Positions 23,869 through 32,775 are shown, numbered from the stretch's first letter. The stretch: DNA of 64,000 bases from Streptomyces flavidovirens DSM 40150 (GCF_000429085.1 NZ_AUBE01000001.1:496001-560000), one strand, 5' to 3'. The notes: generated by a model from the sequence alone, not told the origin. Made by a program: numbers and translations.

Positions 23869-25614
23869 GTGGACGTGTCATCGAAGTTCAGGGCCGCACG
23901 GTTGTGGCTGGCGGGCCCCGAGGCCTGGTCCGGGCGCCGTATCGCGGGCGAGATCGTCCTCGCCGTGGTCCTGGCGCTGCTGGCGGCCGGGACCCAGGAG
24001 CTGATCGGCAGCACGGGACTTGTGCAGTTCGCCGCGGCCCTCGCCGTCGCCGTGCTGTCGCTGCTGCGCCGCAGGCTGCCCGCCAGTGTGCTGGTGATCT
24101 CGGGCGGAGCGGCCGGGGTGCTGGCCGGATTCGGACCGCTGCTGATGGTGTCGGGGTGGTCGGCGGGGCGCCGGATCCCGGGCGCCGGGCGGGCGCTGGC
24201 GGCCTTCACCGCGTCGTACGTCCTGACTATCGCCATCGGGGTCAGCTCGCAGTGGCCACGGTTCTCCCCGCTGTCGCTGATCCTGTTCAGCACCCTGTAC
24301 TTCCTCGCGACGACGGTCGTCCCCGGTCTCGCCAGCCGCTACTGGACCCAGCGCCGCACGCTGCTGCACGCCCTCCAGGAGCACAACGCCCAACTGCTGC
24401 GCGAGCGCGCCATGGTGGCCGGACAGGCGCGGCTGCGTGAGCGGCAGCGGATCGCCCAGGACATGCACGACAGCCTGGGCCACCAGCTTGCGCTGATCTC
24501 CGTGCACACCGGCGCCCTGGAGGTCGACCCCGCTCTGACGGGCCGCCAGCGGGAGGGCGTCGGCGTACTGCGCAACGCTTCGGTGGCCGCCATGCATGAG
24601 CTGCGCGAGGTGGTCGGCATCCTGCGCGACGGAGTGGAGCGGGACGACGCGGCCACCGCTCAGGGCCCGCCGCCCGTCGATGACCCGCACCCGGCGGCGC
24701 GCGGCGCGGCGGGCATCGAGGGCCTGGTGGCGGCGGCGCGGGCGGCCGGGAACAGTGTCGAGCTGCGGTGTACGGGCGTGCGGCGCCCGCTGGCCGCTGC
24801 CGCCGATCATGCGGCGTACAGGATCGTGCAGGAGGCGCTGACCAACGCGTACAAGCACGCGCCGGGTGCCGCGATCACCGTCGAGCTGCGGTACGAACCG
24901 GACTCGCTGGTCGTCGAGATCGCGAACGGCCCCGCCCCGGCGGACCCCGGTGACGTCGTCAGCGGCGGGCAGGGCCTGACGGGGCTGCGCGAGCGGGCCC
25001 GGCTCGTCGGCGGCATGGTCCACGCGGGGCGCACCGACGGCGGGGGGTTCCGGGTCGCCGGAGTCCTGCCGTACGGCGCCGAGGGTCTGCCGCCGGCCAC
25101 GGTCGCGGCGTCCTTCGCCGCGCCTTTGGTCGATGCGCGGGACGACTTTCGGCAGCAGTCACCGTCGGTCCCCGTCAGCGACGGTGGTCCTGTAATGGAC
25201 TGGACCGTTGTACAGAGGGAGCTGACGATGAGCGGCAGGCGCGGGAGCAGGGCAGGCGGGGTGGCACTGGGCTGCGGGATCGCGGTGGCGGCCATGGTGC
25301 TGCTGGCGGTCGCGGGAGGATTCGGCCTGTTCTTCCTCGCGGGATCGGCGGAGCGGGGCATGATCGAACCGAGTGAGTTCGAAGCGGTGAAGGTCGGCAC
25401 GTCGGAGACGGAGGTCCGCGACGGCCTGCCGGACGGGGACTCCTTCATGACGTCGGGCCTTGAGGACAGCGGGCCCGCGAAGCCCGAGGGGTCCGACTGC
25501 CTGGTTCTCGCGTCCTCGGAGGCCGCCGACAGCGTGTCGGCGGAGCCGGTGTTCCGCTTCTGCTTCAGGGACGGCAAGCTGATCGAGAAGAAGTCGTACG
25601 ACGTCGCGCAGTAG
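23869..25614 (+). CDS. NarL-type sensor histidine kinase with an extra C-terminal membrane module
   Basis: 581 residues. Four to five N-terminal membrane helices (about 25-150), then the HisKA_3 dimerisation helix with RQRIAQDMHDSLGHQLAL (phospho-His), and an HATPase domain with NAYKHA and GLTGLRERARLVGG ending near 400. The last ~128 residues (from MSGRRGSRAGG) add another helix (AVAAMVLLAVAGGFGLFFLAG) and a small domain with EFEAVKVGTSETEVRDGLP, unusual for this class. An internal ATG at 25228 with GAGGGAG upstream could start that part as a separate protein. The main GTG start has no Shine-Dalgarno, but TAGAGT lies 6-7 bases before it, suggesting a leaderless message. The response regulator gene follows. 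Confidence 0.85.
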   Translation: MDVSSKFRAARLWLAGPEAWSGRRIAGEIVLAVVLALLAAGTQELIGSTGLVQFAAALAVAVLSLLRRRLPASVLVISGGAAGVLAGFGPLLMVSGWSAGRRIPGAGRALAAFTASYVLTIAIGVSSQWPRFSPLSLILFSTLYFLATTVVPGLASRYWTQRRTLLHALQEHNAQLLRERAMVAGQARLRERQRIAQDMHDSLGHQLALISVHTGALEVDPALTGRQREGVGVLRNASVAAMHELREVVGILRDGVERDDAATAQGPPPVDDPHPAARGAAGIEGLVAAARAAGNSVELRCTGVRRPLAAAADHAAYRIVQEALTNAYKHAPGAAITVELRYEPDSLVVEIANGPAPADPGDVVSGGQGLTGLRERARLVGGMVHAGRTDGGGFRVAGVLPYGAEGLPPATVAASFAAPLVDARDDFRQQSPSVPVSDGGPVMDWTVVQRELTMSGRRGSRAGGVALGCGIAVAAMVLLAVAGGFGLFFLAGSAERGMIEPSEFEAVKVGTSETEVRDGLPDGDSFMTSGLEDSGPAKPEGSDCLVLASSEAADSVSAEPVFRFCFRDGKLIEKKSYDVAQ

Positions 25615-25639
25615 ATGAGCGGCAGCTGTGGGGGTAAGC

Positions 25640-26299
25640 GTGACGGTTGCGCACATCAGGGTGGTGATCGCGGACGACGAGCCCCTCATCCGGGCGGGGA
25701 TCCGGATGATCCTCACCTCGGACCGGGCCATCGAGGTCGTGGCGGAGGCGCACAACGGCCGTGAGGCGGTCGAGCTGGCGCGCGTCCACGCGCCGGACGT
25801 CGTGCTGCTCGACCTTCAGATGCCGGTGATGGACGGGCTCACCGCGCTCGCCGAGCTGGGCAGGGCGGTCCCCGCGGCGCGCGTGATCGTACTGACGACG
25901 TTCGGCGAGCGGGAGAACGTCCTGCGGGCCCTGGAGAGCGGCGGCGCGGGTTTCCTGCTGAAGGACTCGGCGCCGGCGGAGCTGATCCGCGCGGTACGGG
26001 CGGCCGCGGCCGGGGACGCCTATCTGTCGCCGGGGGCGACCCGGCACGTCGTGGAGCAGCTCGCCTCCGGGCGGGCGCCGGGCCGCGCCGAGGAGGCGCG
26101 GCGGCTGGTCACGGCACTGAGCGGCCGGGAGCGCGACGTCCTGGCGCTGCTCGGCGAGGGCCTGTCCAACGCGGACGCGGGCAAGCGGCTGCACATGAGC
26201 GAGGCCACGGTGAAGACGTACGTCAGCCGCATCCTGGCGAAACTGGGCTGCGAGAACCGCGTACAAGCGGCGCTGCTCGCGCGGGACGCCGCGCTGTGA
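25640..26299 (+). CDS. NarL/LuxR-type response regulator
   Basis: 219 residues from GTG 25640, which follows GGGGGT; GTG 25628 is an alternative. Receiver domain with DDEPLIRAG, phospho-acceptor in VVLLDLQMPVMDG, and TTFGERENV and KDSAPAE (conserved Lys). C-terminal LuxR helix-turn-helix: LSGRERDVLALLGEGLSN and HMSEATVKTYVSRILAKLG. It is the evident partner of the preceding kinase. Targets are unknown. Confidence 0.92.
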   Translation: MTVAHIRVVIADDEPLIRAGIRMILTSDRAIEVVAEAHNGREAVELARVHAPDVVLLDLQMPVMDGLTALAELGRAVPAARVIVLTTFGERENVLRALESGGAGFLLKDSAPAELIRAVRAAAAGDAYLSPGATRHVVEQLASGRAPGRAEEARRLVTALSGRERDVLALLGEGLSNADAGKRLHMSEATVKTYVSRILAKLGCENRVQAALLARDAAL

Positions 26300-26344
26300 A
26301 CCCCACGGAACAAAAAATCCACTGATGGGCCCACGCCGACATTC

Positions 26345-26360
26345 AATTGCGATCGCAATT
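26345..26360. repeat. Perfect 16-bp palindrome AATTGCGATCGCAATT
   Basis: Lies 45 bp after the response-regulator stop in an AT-richer gap. It is a symmetrical candidate operator; its core GCGATCGC is also a common methylation or restriction palindrome. No reader is known. Confidence 0.6.
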
Positions 26361-26493
26361 TCGAAGGCGAGCCGCACCCCGGAATCATGGGCTTCAGCCC
26401 TCTGCGTCTGGCGAACAGGCAAAGAGACAGCGTGTCCGCGCAAGGGGTTGCGCCCCGCGTCTGACCTCACGGGACACGGGGGAGGCGGCACGG

Positions 26494-26800
26494 GTGGCCG
26501 GCCAATTGCGAGTGAAACCGTCGGAGCTGCATGCGGCCGCGAGCGCGCAGCATGCCGTCGCCGAGGGCATGAAAGGCTCGATCGACAAGTCGGTCGCAGA
26601 TGCTAAGGCGGCTGCAGAGTCCCCGAAGGGATAGGCCGTCGGAGCGGAACTCCAGGAGATCGAGGCCAGTTGGAAGCTCGCGCTCAACGGGCTGTACCAC
26701 CGCTTGGACACGGGCTCGTTCAATCTGCACGACACAGCCAAAACCCACGACTGGAACGAGCAGATGGTGGCGGCGGATTTCGAAGCCTTCGACGGGACAG
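26494..26800 (+). pseudogene. Broken short secretion-partner-like (WXG100-type) gene
   Basis: GTG 26494 with GGGGGAGG upstream begins VAGQLRVKPSELHAAASAQ and gives 46 residues before TAG at 26632-26634. In the same frame the sequence goes on: AVGAELQEIEASWKLALNG, LYHRLDTGSFNLHDTAKTHD, WNEQMVAADFEAFDG. The uninterrupted helical hairpin of about 100 residues resembles ESX/WXG100-like partners encoded before alpha/beta hydrolase genes in Streptomyces. A TGG to TAG change (KGW to KG-stop) explains the break. The 3' end runs into the next broken gene without a clear border. Confidence 0.65.
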
Positions 26801-28108
26801 GCGGTGGCGTGATCGCTTCGGCATCGACGACGACGGGAACGTCAGGCTGCCGAAGGAATGGGAGATCCCGCGGGAAGACGGGAGCGACAGGACCCAGTAC
26901 GAGCGTCAGGTCAAGGAAGCCCAACGCCAGGACTACGAGGTGGAGATCAACCGGACCCTGAACGACGCACTGGAAGCCAGCGGTGAGGCGCAGAAGGCCT
27001 TGGCGGAGCTCAACGGCGAGGTCCTGGACCAGAAGAACAAGCAGATGGCCGCGGAGTCCGCGCGGGACGTCGACAAGGTGATGGACCGGCTCGGGGTGGA
27101 GGGGCCGAAGATACCCGGCAACCCCAACGACGCCGCTGAGTGGTGGCAGGGCCTGGACCCTGCCCAGCAACGGGAGTACGCCACTCTCTACCCGGACCGG
27201 ATCGGCGCCACCGACGGCCTCCCCTCCGACGTCCGCGACGATGCCAACCGGCTCCACATGGAGCAGGAGCGCAACGCACTGCGCCGCGGCGACGCGTACG
27301 GGGTCCACGGCAATGACGAGCGCCGCCACAATCTGGAGGTCCTCAAGGCGGAGCTCGACAAGCGCGGGGCCCCGCAGAACAAGCAGCTGTACCTGCTCAA
27401 CCACGACGCGGGCGGCGATGGCAGAGCGGTGATCGCCATGGGCAACCCGGACACCGCGGACAATGTCGCGGTCCAGGTCCCGGGCACTTCCACCACGATG
27501 GACTCAGCCGGCGGTCAACTGAACCGCATCAGCAAGCTCCAGGACGCAGCCGAGGACGCCGACCCGGGGGCTTCCACCTCCGCGGTGTACTGGCTGGGCT
27601 ACGACGCTCCCGAGGCGCCTGTCGGTGAAGCCGCGAACGTCGATGTCGCAGGCAGCGGCCGGGCCGAGGACGGTGCCCAGGATCTGCGGGACTTCACCCA
27701 CGGCCTGCGGGCCTCCCATGAGGGTGAACGGGCGAATCTCACCGTCATGGGTCACAGCTACGGAAGCACCACCGTGGGCGTTGCGGCGTCCGGCGGTGAT
27801 GGCCTGGACGCGGACAGCATCGCCGTGGTCGGCAGCCCCGGCATGACGGTGGACCGGGCGAGGACCTCAACACGGACAACGTCTACTTCGGCCAGGCCTC
27901 GGACGCCCCCATCGCCCGGGCTCAGGGCACCAACCTCGGCCGCGGGCCGACCCACCCCGACTGGGGTGGCACCAGGTTCGAAACCGACACCAGCGGCCAC
28001 AGCGGTTACTGGGACGATGACAGTCAGCGCCTGGCCAACCAAGGCAAGATCATTGCCGGCCAGCAGCCCGGAGAGTACGTACCGCCCGCAAGGCGCAACG
28101 CGGAGTAG
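26801..28108 (+). pseudogene. Frameshifted DUF1023-like alpha/beta hydrolase gene
   Basis: From about 26801 one frame reads WRDRFGIDDDGNVRLPKEW through a helical region, PDTADNVAVQVPGTSTTMDS, WLGYDAPEAP and the nucleophile elbow TVMGHSYGSTTVG to GSPGMTVDRA. Near 27858-27861 a one-base deletion shifts the frame; the other frame continues sensibly as EDLNTDNVYFGQASDAPIAR and TDTSGHSGYWDDDSQRLANQ to a TAG at 28106-28108. No credible start codon exists in the first frame. The family (DUF1023, GHSYG) is common in actinobacteria, usually with a helical secretion-like N-terminus. Both ends of this copy are damaged. Confidence 0.75.
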
Positions 28109-28186
28109 ACACCGCCCCCCCCAGCGACCGCACCCCTGTGCCACCCGCACCATGGCGCAGTCCGCCCCGTCACCCTCCCGAGGACA

Positions 28187-28714
28187 ATGTTCCGCAAACG
28201 CGCCCCTGTGGCAGCTCTGACCCTCTTGACCACCCTCCTCACCGGAGCCTGCATGTCCCAGCAAGCGGATGACATCAACAAGCCCCTGCCGCGCAAGAGC
28301 CGTGCGGAGTCCCTGGCCTGGGCCAAGGAGTACACGACGGCCATGGCGCACTACGCGGAGGTGAAGATCACTGACGATCCCGCCCCCAGGGAACACTTCC
28401 AGGACTGCGTCGGCCAGAACGACGAAGTGCCGGAGGACGGGCGCTACACCCTCACCTACGCCGCCTACGTCAAGCTCGGGGAGGACCAGCACATCGCCAC
28501 CGTCCGCAAGCTCCGCAAGGCCCTCGAAGCTCACGGAGTGCGCATCACGGGCCACACCGAGCGCCCCAAGACGACCGAGGCCATCCTGTACGGCAAGAAC
28601 GACAAGGAGGGCTACTTCATCATCGCGGACTCGGTGAACCCTCCCGGCACCATCCGGCTCTCCGTCTCGACCCCCTGTTTCCTCCCGCCCGAAGCCAAGC
28701 AACAGCACTTCTGA
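28187..28714 (+). CDS. Putative lipoprotein downstream of the broken hydrolase
   Basis: 175 residues. Signal peptide MFRKRAPVAALTLLTTLLTG with lipobox LTGAC (lipid-modified Cys near residue 22). The mature part is acidic and soluble (LAWAKEYTTAMAHYAEVKIT), with Cys residues in FQDCVG and STPCFLP that could form a disulphide. It is intact, unlike the two genes before it, and has GAGG just upstream. No named family is recognised. Position after a hydrolase gene could mean a dedicated partner or immunity-like protein, but that is speculation. Confidence 0.75.
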   Translation: MFRKRAPVAALTLLTTLLTGACMSQQADDINKPLPRKSRAESLAWAKEYTTAMAHYAEVKITDDPAPREHFQDCVGQNDEVPEDGRYTLTYAAYVKLGEDQHIATVRKLRKALEAHGVRITGHTERPKTTEAILYGKNDKEGYFIIADSVNPPGTIRLSVSTPCFLPPEAKQQHF

Positions 28715-28790
28715 GCCGGCCGGCCGGGGCGCACTGCACGGTGAAGGCCCGGTCCCGGCTCGGATCCTTACCGCTCTTTCCAGACAAAAA

Positions 28791-28830
28791 ACGCCCTCCT
28801 GACCCGCGTTTCCGCAGGTCAGGAGGGCGT
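28791..28830 (-). terminator. Terminator for tRNA-Ala (minus strand)
   Basis: 14-bp perfect stem ACGCCCTCCTGACC with its complement at 28817-28830; on the minus strand it is followed by a run of U from the AAAAAA at 28785-28790. Confidence 0.88.
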
Positions 28831-28838
28831 ACCTTCTG

Positions 28839-28911
28839 TGGAGCCTAGGAGATTCGAACTCCTGACATCTGCCTTGCAAAGGCAGCGCTCTACCAACTGA
28901 GCTAAGGCCCC
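28839..28911 (-). tRNA. tRNA-Ala (TGC)
   Basis: The reverse strand gives a 73-nt cloverleaf: acceptor GGGGCCT/AGGCTCC, D arm TAGCTCAGTTGGTAGAGC, anticodon loop TTTGCAA (anticodon TGC) and T arm AGGAGTTCGAATCTCCT. Confidence 0.96.
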
Positions 28912-29073
28912 GGGGACGGGTGGACATGACCGGCCGGAACCGCACCGTGGCCACCGCCGCAGAACAGAGTACCGGGTGTCCCCCCTGATCCTGCAAAAGG
29001 ATTGGGACTCCCGGTGCGCGACCACGCTCCGTAAGATGCTCGGCGAGGTTCGCAGCAGCGAAGGGGAGACGCA

Positions 29074-29622
29074 ATGGACGCAGCGCAGCAGGAGTCGACG
29101 GCCAGAGCCAGAGAGCTTCAGCGCAGTTGGTACGGGGAGCCGCTGGGGGCGCTCTTCCGTCGGCTGATCGACGATCTGGGTCTGAATCAGGCCAGACTCG
29201 CCGCGGTGCTCGGCCTGTCCGCGCCCATGCTGTCCCAGCTCATGAGCGGCCAGCGCGCCAAGATCGGCAATCCGGCCGTGGTGCAGCGTGTCCAGGCTCT
29301 GCAGGACCTGGCCGGTCAGGTCGCCGACGGCAGTGTCAGCGCCGCCGAGGCCACCGACCGGATGGAAGAGATCAAGAAATCCCAGGGCGGCTCCGTGCTC
29401 AGCAACACCGGCCAGACCACCGCCAGTTCCGGTGCGCCCACCGTGCGGCGCGTGGTGCGCGAGATCCAGTCACTGCTGCGCTGCGTAGCGGCGGCCGGCG
29501 ACATCATAGATGCGGCGGACACGCTCGCCCCGACCCACCCCGAGCTGGCAGAGTTCCTCCGGGTGTACGGCGCCGGGCGCACGGCGGACGCGGTCGCCCA
29601 CTACGAGGCGCATCAGAGCTGA
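29074..29622 (+). CDS. XRE-type DNA-binding protein next to a Ser/Thr kinase
   Basis: 182 residues, ATG after GGGGAG. A helix-turn-helix of the lambda-repressor type is clear around residues 30-65 (LNQARLAAVLGLSAPMLSQL, MSGQRAKIGNP). The rest is helical, ending in a region (REIQSLLRCVAAAGDIIDAA) with no named family. It precedes the kinase gene by 30 bp on the same strand, so the pair is probably co-transcribed and the kinase may phosphorylate it. The gene pair borders tRNA-Ala and looks like a standard part of this locus. Confidence 0.82.
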   Translation: MDAAQQESTARARELQRSWYGEPLGALFRRLIDDLGLNQARLAAVLGLSAPMLSQLMSGQRAKIGNPAVVQRVQALQDLAGQVADGSVSAAEATDRMEEIKKSQGGSVLSNTGQTTASSGAPTVRRVVREIQSLLRCVAAAGDIIDAADTLAPTHPELAEFLRVYGAGRTADAVAHYEAHQS

Positions 29623-29652
29623 AGCAGGCGGAGCGGGGGCGGGCACAGCGCG

Positions 29653-31050
29653 ATGGGTGAGATCTTCGCCGGCCGGTACGAGCTGATCGACCCGATCGGG
29701 CGCGGTGGAGTGGGCGCGGTCTGGCGGGCGTGGGACCACAGGCGCCGCCGGTACGTCGCGGCCAAGGTGCTCCAGCAGAGCGACGCGCACACGCTGCTGC
29801 GCTTCGTGCGCGAGCAGGCGCTGCGGATCGACCACCCCCACGTCCTCGCCCCGGCAAGCTGGGCCGCGGACGACGACAAGGTGCTGTTCACCATGGACCT
29901 GGTGAGCGGCGGGTCGCTGGCTCACCTGATCGGCGACTACGGCCCGCTGCCGCCCCGCTTCGTGTGCACCCTGCTCGACCAGCTCCTCTCCGGCCTGACC
30001 GCCGTCCACGCGGAAGGCGTCGTGCACCGCGACATAAAGCCGGCCAACATCCTGCTGGAAGCCACCGGCACCGGGCGTCCGCATCTGCGGCTGTCCGACT
30101 TCGGCATCTCGATGCGCAAGGGCGAGCCCCGTCTCACCGAGACCAACTACGTGGTGGGTACGCCCGGTTATTTCGCGCCCGAGCAGTTGATGGGCGCGGA
30201 GCCGGACTTCCCGGCCGACCTGTTCGCGGTCGGCCTGGTCGCCCTTTACCTGGTGCAGGGTCAGAAACCCGATTCCCAGGCCCTGGTGGAGCTCTTCGCC
30301 ACGTACGGAACACCGGGCGCCCCGCAGGGCATCCCGGAGCCGCTGTGGCAGGTCATCGCCGGGATGCTGCAGCCCGACCCGCAGGCGAGGTTCCGTACGG
30401 CGACGGGCGCGCGCAAGGCGTTGAACGCCGCCGTCGAGATGCTGCCCGAGCCGGGCCCGGACGAGGAGCCGGTGGAGGTCTTCGACCAGATCGGCCCCCT
30501 CCCGCCCGGCTTCGGCCCGGGCGGGCCCGCCGCCCCGGCCCCCGGCCCCCGGAGCCACGTACACGGCGCCCTACAGGGCGGCGGCCAGGGCGGCGACCAC
30601 CAGGCGCAGCCCGCCCAGCAGCCGTCGCCCATGCCGGAGACGGGCGGCTTCCACCTGGCACCGCCGCAACAGCCCCCCATGCCGCACCCGGCGCAGCCGT
30701 CGGCGCCCCCCATCCCGACATCCACCCCCACATCCACACCCACATCCACATCCACACCCGCACCCGCTCCCCTGCCCGCGCATGCGACCTCCCCCCTTTC
30801 CGGCGCGGCGCAAAACCCCTCCCAGGTCCCCCCGGCCGCGGCGCAGTACGAACAAGCCCTTACTCGTCCATACACCGCTCAGGGCCCGGAGGTTCCCACT
30901 CCACCGACCCCGCCGGCCCAGCGGGACGCCCACAACCCCGTACAGACCCCGCACAAGCGGCTGGGACCGCCCCCGAAGGTGACGGTCCCGGTGCTGCTGC
31001 TGGCGCTGGTCTGTTTCGCCGTGGGCGTCTGGGCACTGACCCAGAGCTGA
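29653..31050 (+). CDS. Membrane-anchored Ser/Thr protein kinase without PASTA domains
   Basis: 465 residues. Kinase domain about 8-270: GRGGVGAVW, AAKVLQ lysine, VVHRDIKPANILLE, LSDFGISM and GTPGYFAPEQ. A long Pro-rich linker (about 280-435) contains a TSTPTSTPTSTST tandem repeat (30718-30770). One C-terminal membrane helix (VTVPVLLLALVCFAVGVWAL) leaves almost nothing outside, so it is a tail-anchored kinase that probably senses cytoplasmic partners rather than wall fragments, unlike PknB at 12.6 kb. Its likely partner is the XRE protein just upstream. Confidence 0.9.
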   Translation: MGEIFAGRYELIDPIGRGGVGAVWRAWDHRRRRYVAAKVLQQSDAHTLLRFVREQALRIDHPHVLAPASWAADDDKVLFTMDLVSGGSLAHLIGDYGPLPPRFVCTLLDQLLSGLTAVHAEGVVHRDIKPANILLEATGTGRPHLRLSDFGISMRKGEPRLTETNYVVGTPGYFAPEQLMGAEPDFPADLFAVGLVALYLVQGQKPDSQALVELFATYGTPGAPQGIPEPLWQVIAGMLQPDPQARFRTATGARKALNAAVEMLPEPGPDEEPVEVFDQIGPLPPGFGPGGPAAPAPGPRSHVHGALQGGGQGGDHQAQPAQQPSPMPETGGFHLAPPQQPPMPHPAQPSAPPIPTSTPTSTPTSTSTPAPAPLPAHATSPLSGAAQNPSQVPPAAAQYEQALTRPYTAQGPEVPTPPTPPAQRDAHNPVQTPHKRLGPPPKVTVPVLLLALVCFAVGVWALTQS

Positions 31051-31076
31051 TCCGAGCCGGACTCGACGGCCGCCCT

Positions 31077-31118
31077 GGACGGCCCGCCCCGGACGGCCCG
31101 CCCCGGACGGCCCGCCCC
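31077..31118. repeat. Three tandem copies of a 14-bp unit, GGACGGCCCGCCCC
   Basis: Identical copies at 31077-31090, 31091-31104 and 31105-31118 lie in the short gap between the kinase stop and the convergent exported-protein gene. Number of copies may vary between strains. Confidence 0.8.
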
Positions 31119-31132
31119 GGATGTGCGGCTGC

Positions 31133-32524
31133 CTACCAGGCGGCCGGCGGCCCGGACTGCGTAGCCGCCCCACTGTCATGCCCGGCACCCATGCCAGGGT
31201 CGACGCCAGGACCGGCGCCCGGCCCCGCCCCCGCTCCGGCGCCCGCCCCCGCCGCCGCGCGCCGCCGGGCGACGAGCGTCCACACCCCGAGGCCGAGCAC
31301 CAGCACGGTGCCCGCCCCGATCCCGGCGGCAGCGACAAGCCGCATCGTGTCGCTCTTCACCGCCGCGGGCGCGCTCTGCCCCTCCTCCGCGGCGCTCAGG
31401 TCGTCGTCGGTGACCTGGAAGGGACCGGCGGGCCCCGCATAGGCAGGGGCGCCCTTCCCCCTGCTGCCCTCGATGTTCACCCGCAGGGAGAGCCCGAGGC
31501 CCTGCGGCCCGAACACCTTCTCCACCTCCGGGCTCAGGCTGACCCTCAGGTAGTACCAGCCCGGAAACCGCATCCCGTTGACGGAGTCGGACGAATCGAA
31601 ACGGTTCTCGTACGCCACCGGCGGCAGCGGATCCAGCGCGGACGAATTCTGCTTGCCGTCGTAGGAAATGGTGCTCGCGCTCTCGACAAGCCCCCGCGCC
31701 GGGTTGTACAGCACCATGCTCAGCGCGTTGGACACATATCCCTCACCCGCCGCGCTGCCGAGGTCCGCACTGGCGAAGAGCTGCTGCCCCCAGTCGACCG
31801 GCACCTTGTAGAACAGCGTCTCGCCGGGCTTGATCCTGTCCCGCCATTCGCCCTCGTACAGACCGGGCGCACTGTAGAAGCTCGACCCGCCCCTGCGGTC
31901 CCTGGCCTGGCCGCCAGGCGGCGCGGGCGAGCTGCTGGGCCAGCTTTCCGGCGCCGCGGTCGCCCCGCCCGCCTTCACCTGCGGCTCCGTCAGATGCCGG
32001 ATCTCCAGTTCCCACGGCTCGCTCGACGAGGTCGCCTTACTGGTCCGCTCGATCAGGACGAAGTACGTGTCGGCGCCCTGGCAGGAGGTGCTGTCCTGCT
32101 CGATCGTCCGGTGCGCGTAGGTCCCGATCGGCCGCGCGAACTCCGCCGAGCTGAACTGCGCGCTGTTGTAGCTGCACGAATTGCCGGCGCGGTCCTGCAG
32201 CGTCACCTTCAGCTCGTCGGCGTACTCGACCTTCGTGCCCGGCCTCGGCACAGCCGTCGCCGACACATAGGCGTTGGACTTCGCGTCGAGCTGCACACGG
32301 TAGAAGAGTCTGCCGCCCGGCCTGATCGAGTCCCGGTACGTCCCGCCCGGCTTCAGCGGCTCGGAGTCCGTACTGCTCGCCGTCCCCCTGACCGGTTTCG
32401 CCGAAGGCTCATAGGTGTACGGGCTGGGCTCACCCGCCGCCACCGCCTGCGCCGGCAGCGCCGCCACCGCGCACAGCGCCGCCACCACGGCCGGCGCCAC
32501 CCTGCCCCTGCTGCGCTGCCTCAT
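31133..32524 (-). CDS. Exported protein with C-terminal membrane helix, unknown function
   Basis: 463 residues from ATG 32524 (GTG 32527 directly before it is possible; GAGGGG lies upstream). A signal peptide (VAPAVVAALCAVAALPAQAV, cleavage near AVAAG) is followed by an extracellular region in two similar parts, each beginning with a YRDSIRPGGRLFYRVQLD or WRDRIKPGETLFYKVPVDWG motif, i.e. an internal duplication of a pre-peptidase-like beta domain. A C-terminal membrane helix (LVAAAGIGAGTVLVLGLGVW) and a Gly/Ala-rich cytoplasmic tail finish it. The start overlaps the stop of the upstream 83-residue gene, so the two are coupled. Confidence 0.8.
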   Translation of the reverse strand: MRQRSRGRVAPAVVAALCAVAALPAQAVAAGEPSPYTYEPSAKPVRGTASSTDSEPLKPGGTYRDSIRPGGRLFYRVQLDAKSNAYVSATAVPRPGTKVEYADELKVTLQDRAGNSCSYNSAQFSSAEFARPIGTYAHRTIEQDSTSCQGADTYFVLIERTSKATSSSEPWELEIRHLTEPQVKAGGATAAPESWPSSSPAPPGGQARDRRGGSSFYSAPGLYEGEWRDRIKPGETLFYKVPVDWGQQLFASADLGSAAGEGYVSNALSMVLYNPARGLVESASTISYDGKQNSSALDPLPPVAYENRFDSSDSVNGMRFPGWYYLRVSLSPEVEKVFGPQGLGLSLRVNIEGSRGKGAPAYAGPAGPFQVTDDDLSAAEEGQSAPAAVKSDTMRLVAAAGIGAGTVLVLGLGVWTLVARRRAAAGAGAGAGAGPGAGPGVDPGMGAGHDSGAATQSGPPAAW

Positions 32525-32775
32525 CACGCGCCACCCCTCGTCGTCTCCTCGGCCGCCCCGCGCCGCATCGCCACGCACACGAGCCCGGCGGCCAGGACGA
32601 CAGCACCACCCGCCAACGCGGCGGCCGCGGTGCCGGTCCATCCTGCCCCGCCGGCCCCAGCGCTGTCTGCGCCGACCGCCGTATCACCCTTGTTGTCCGC
32701 TTTGCTGCCCGACCGCACGAGGACGGGCGCGTCATGCCGCGGCCTCCCCACCAACCATTTGCTGCCGCAAGCCAA
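32524..32775 (-). CDS. Short membrane protein, possible remnant of a larger surface protein
   Basis: 83 residues. The N-terminal half (MACGSKWLVGRPRHDAPVLV) shows no signal peptide; the C-terminal half has one membrane helix (AALAGGAVVLAAGLVCVAM) and a short basic tail. It ends within the TGATG overlap with the exported-protein gene. The layout (soluble tail, Gly/Ala spacer, terminal helix) looks like the C-terminus of a larger anchored protein, such as the VWA-domain proteins that often precede this kind of neighbour in Streptomyces; a 5' deletion would explain it. No LAXTG motif is present. It may equally be a real small gene. Confidence 0.5.
   Translation of the reverse strand: MACGSKWLVGRPRHDAPVLVRSGSKADNKGDTAVGADSAGAGGAGWTGTAAAALAGGAVVLAAGLVCVAMRRGAAEETTRGGA

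Noticed and set aside
30718..30770. CCACAT-type hexamer repeats as a regulatory array
   Set aside because: They are inside the kinase linker and encode TSTPTSTP; best explained as a low-complexity protein repeat.
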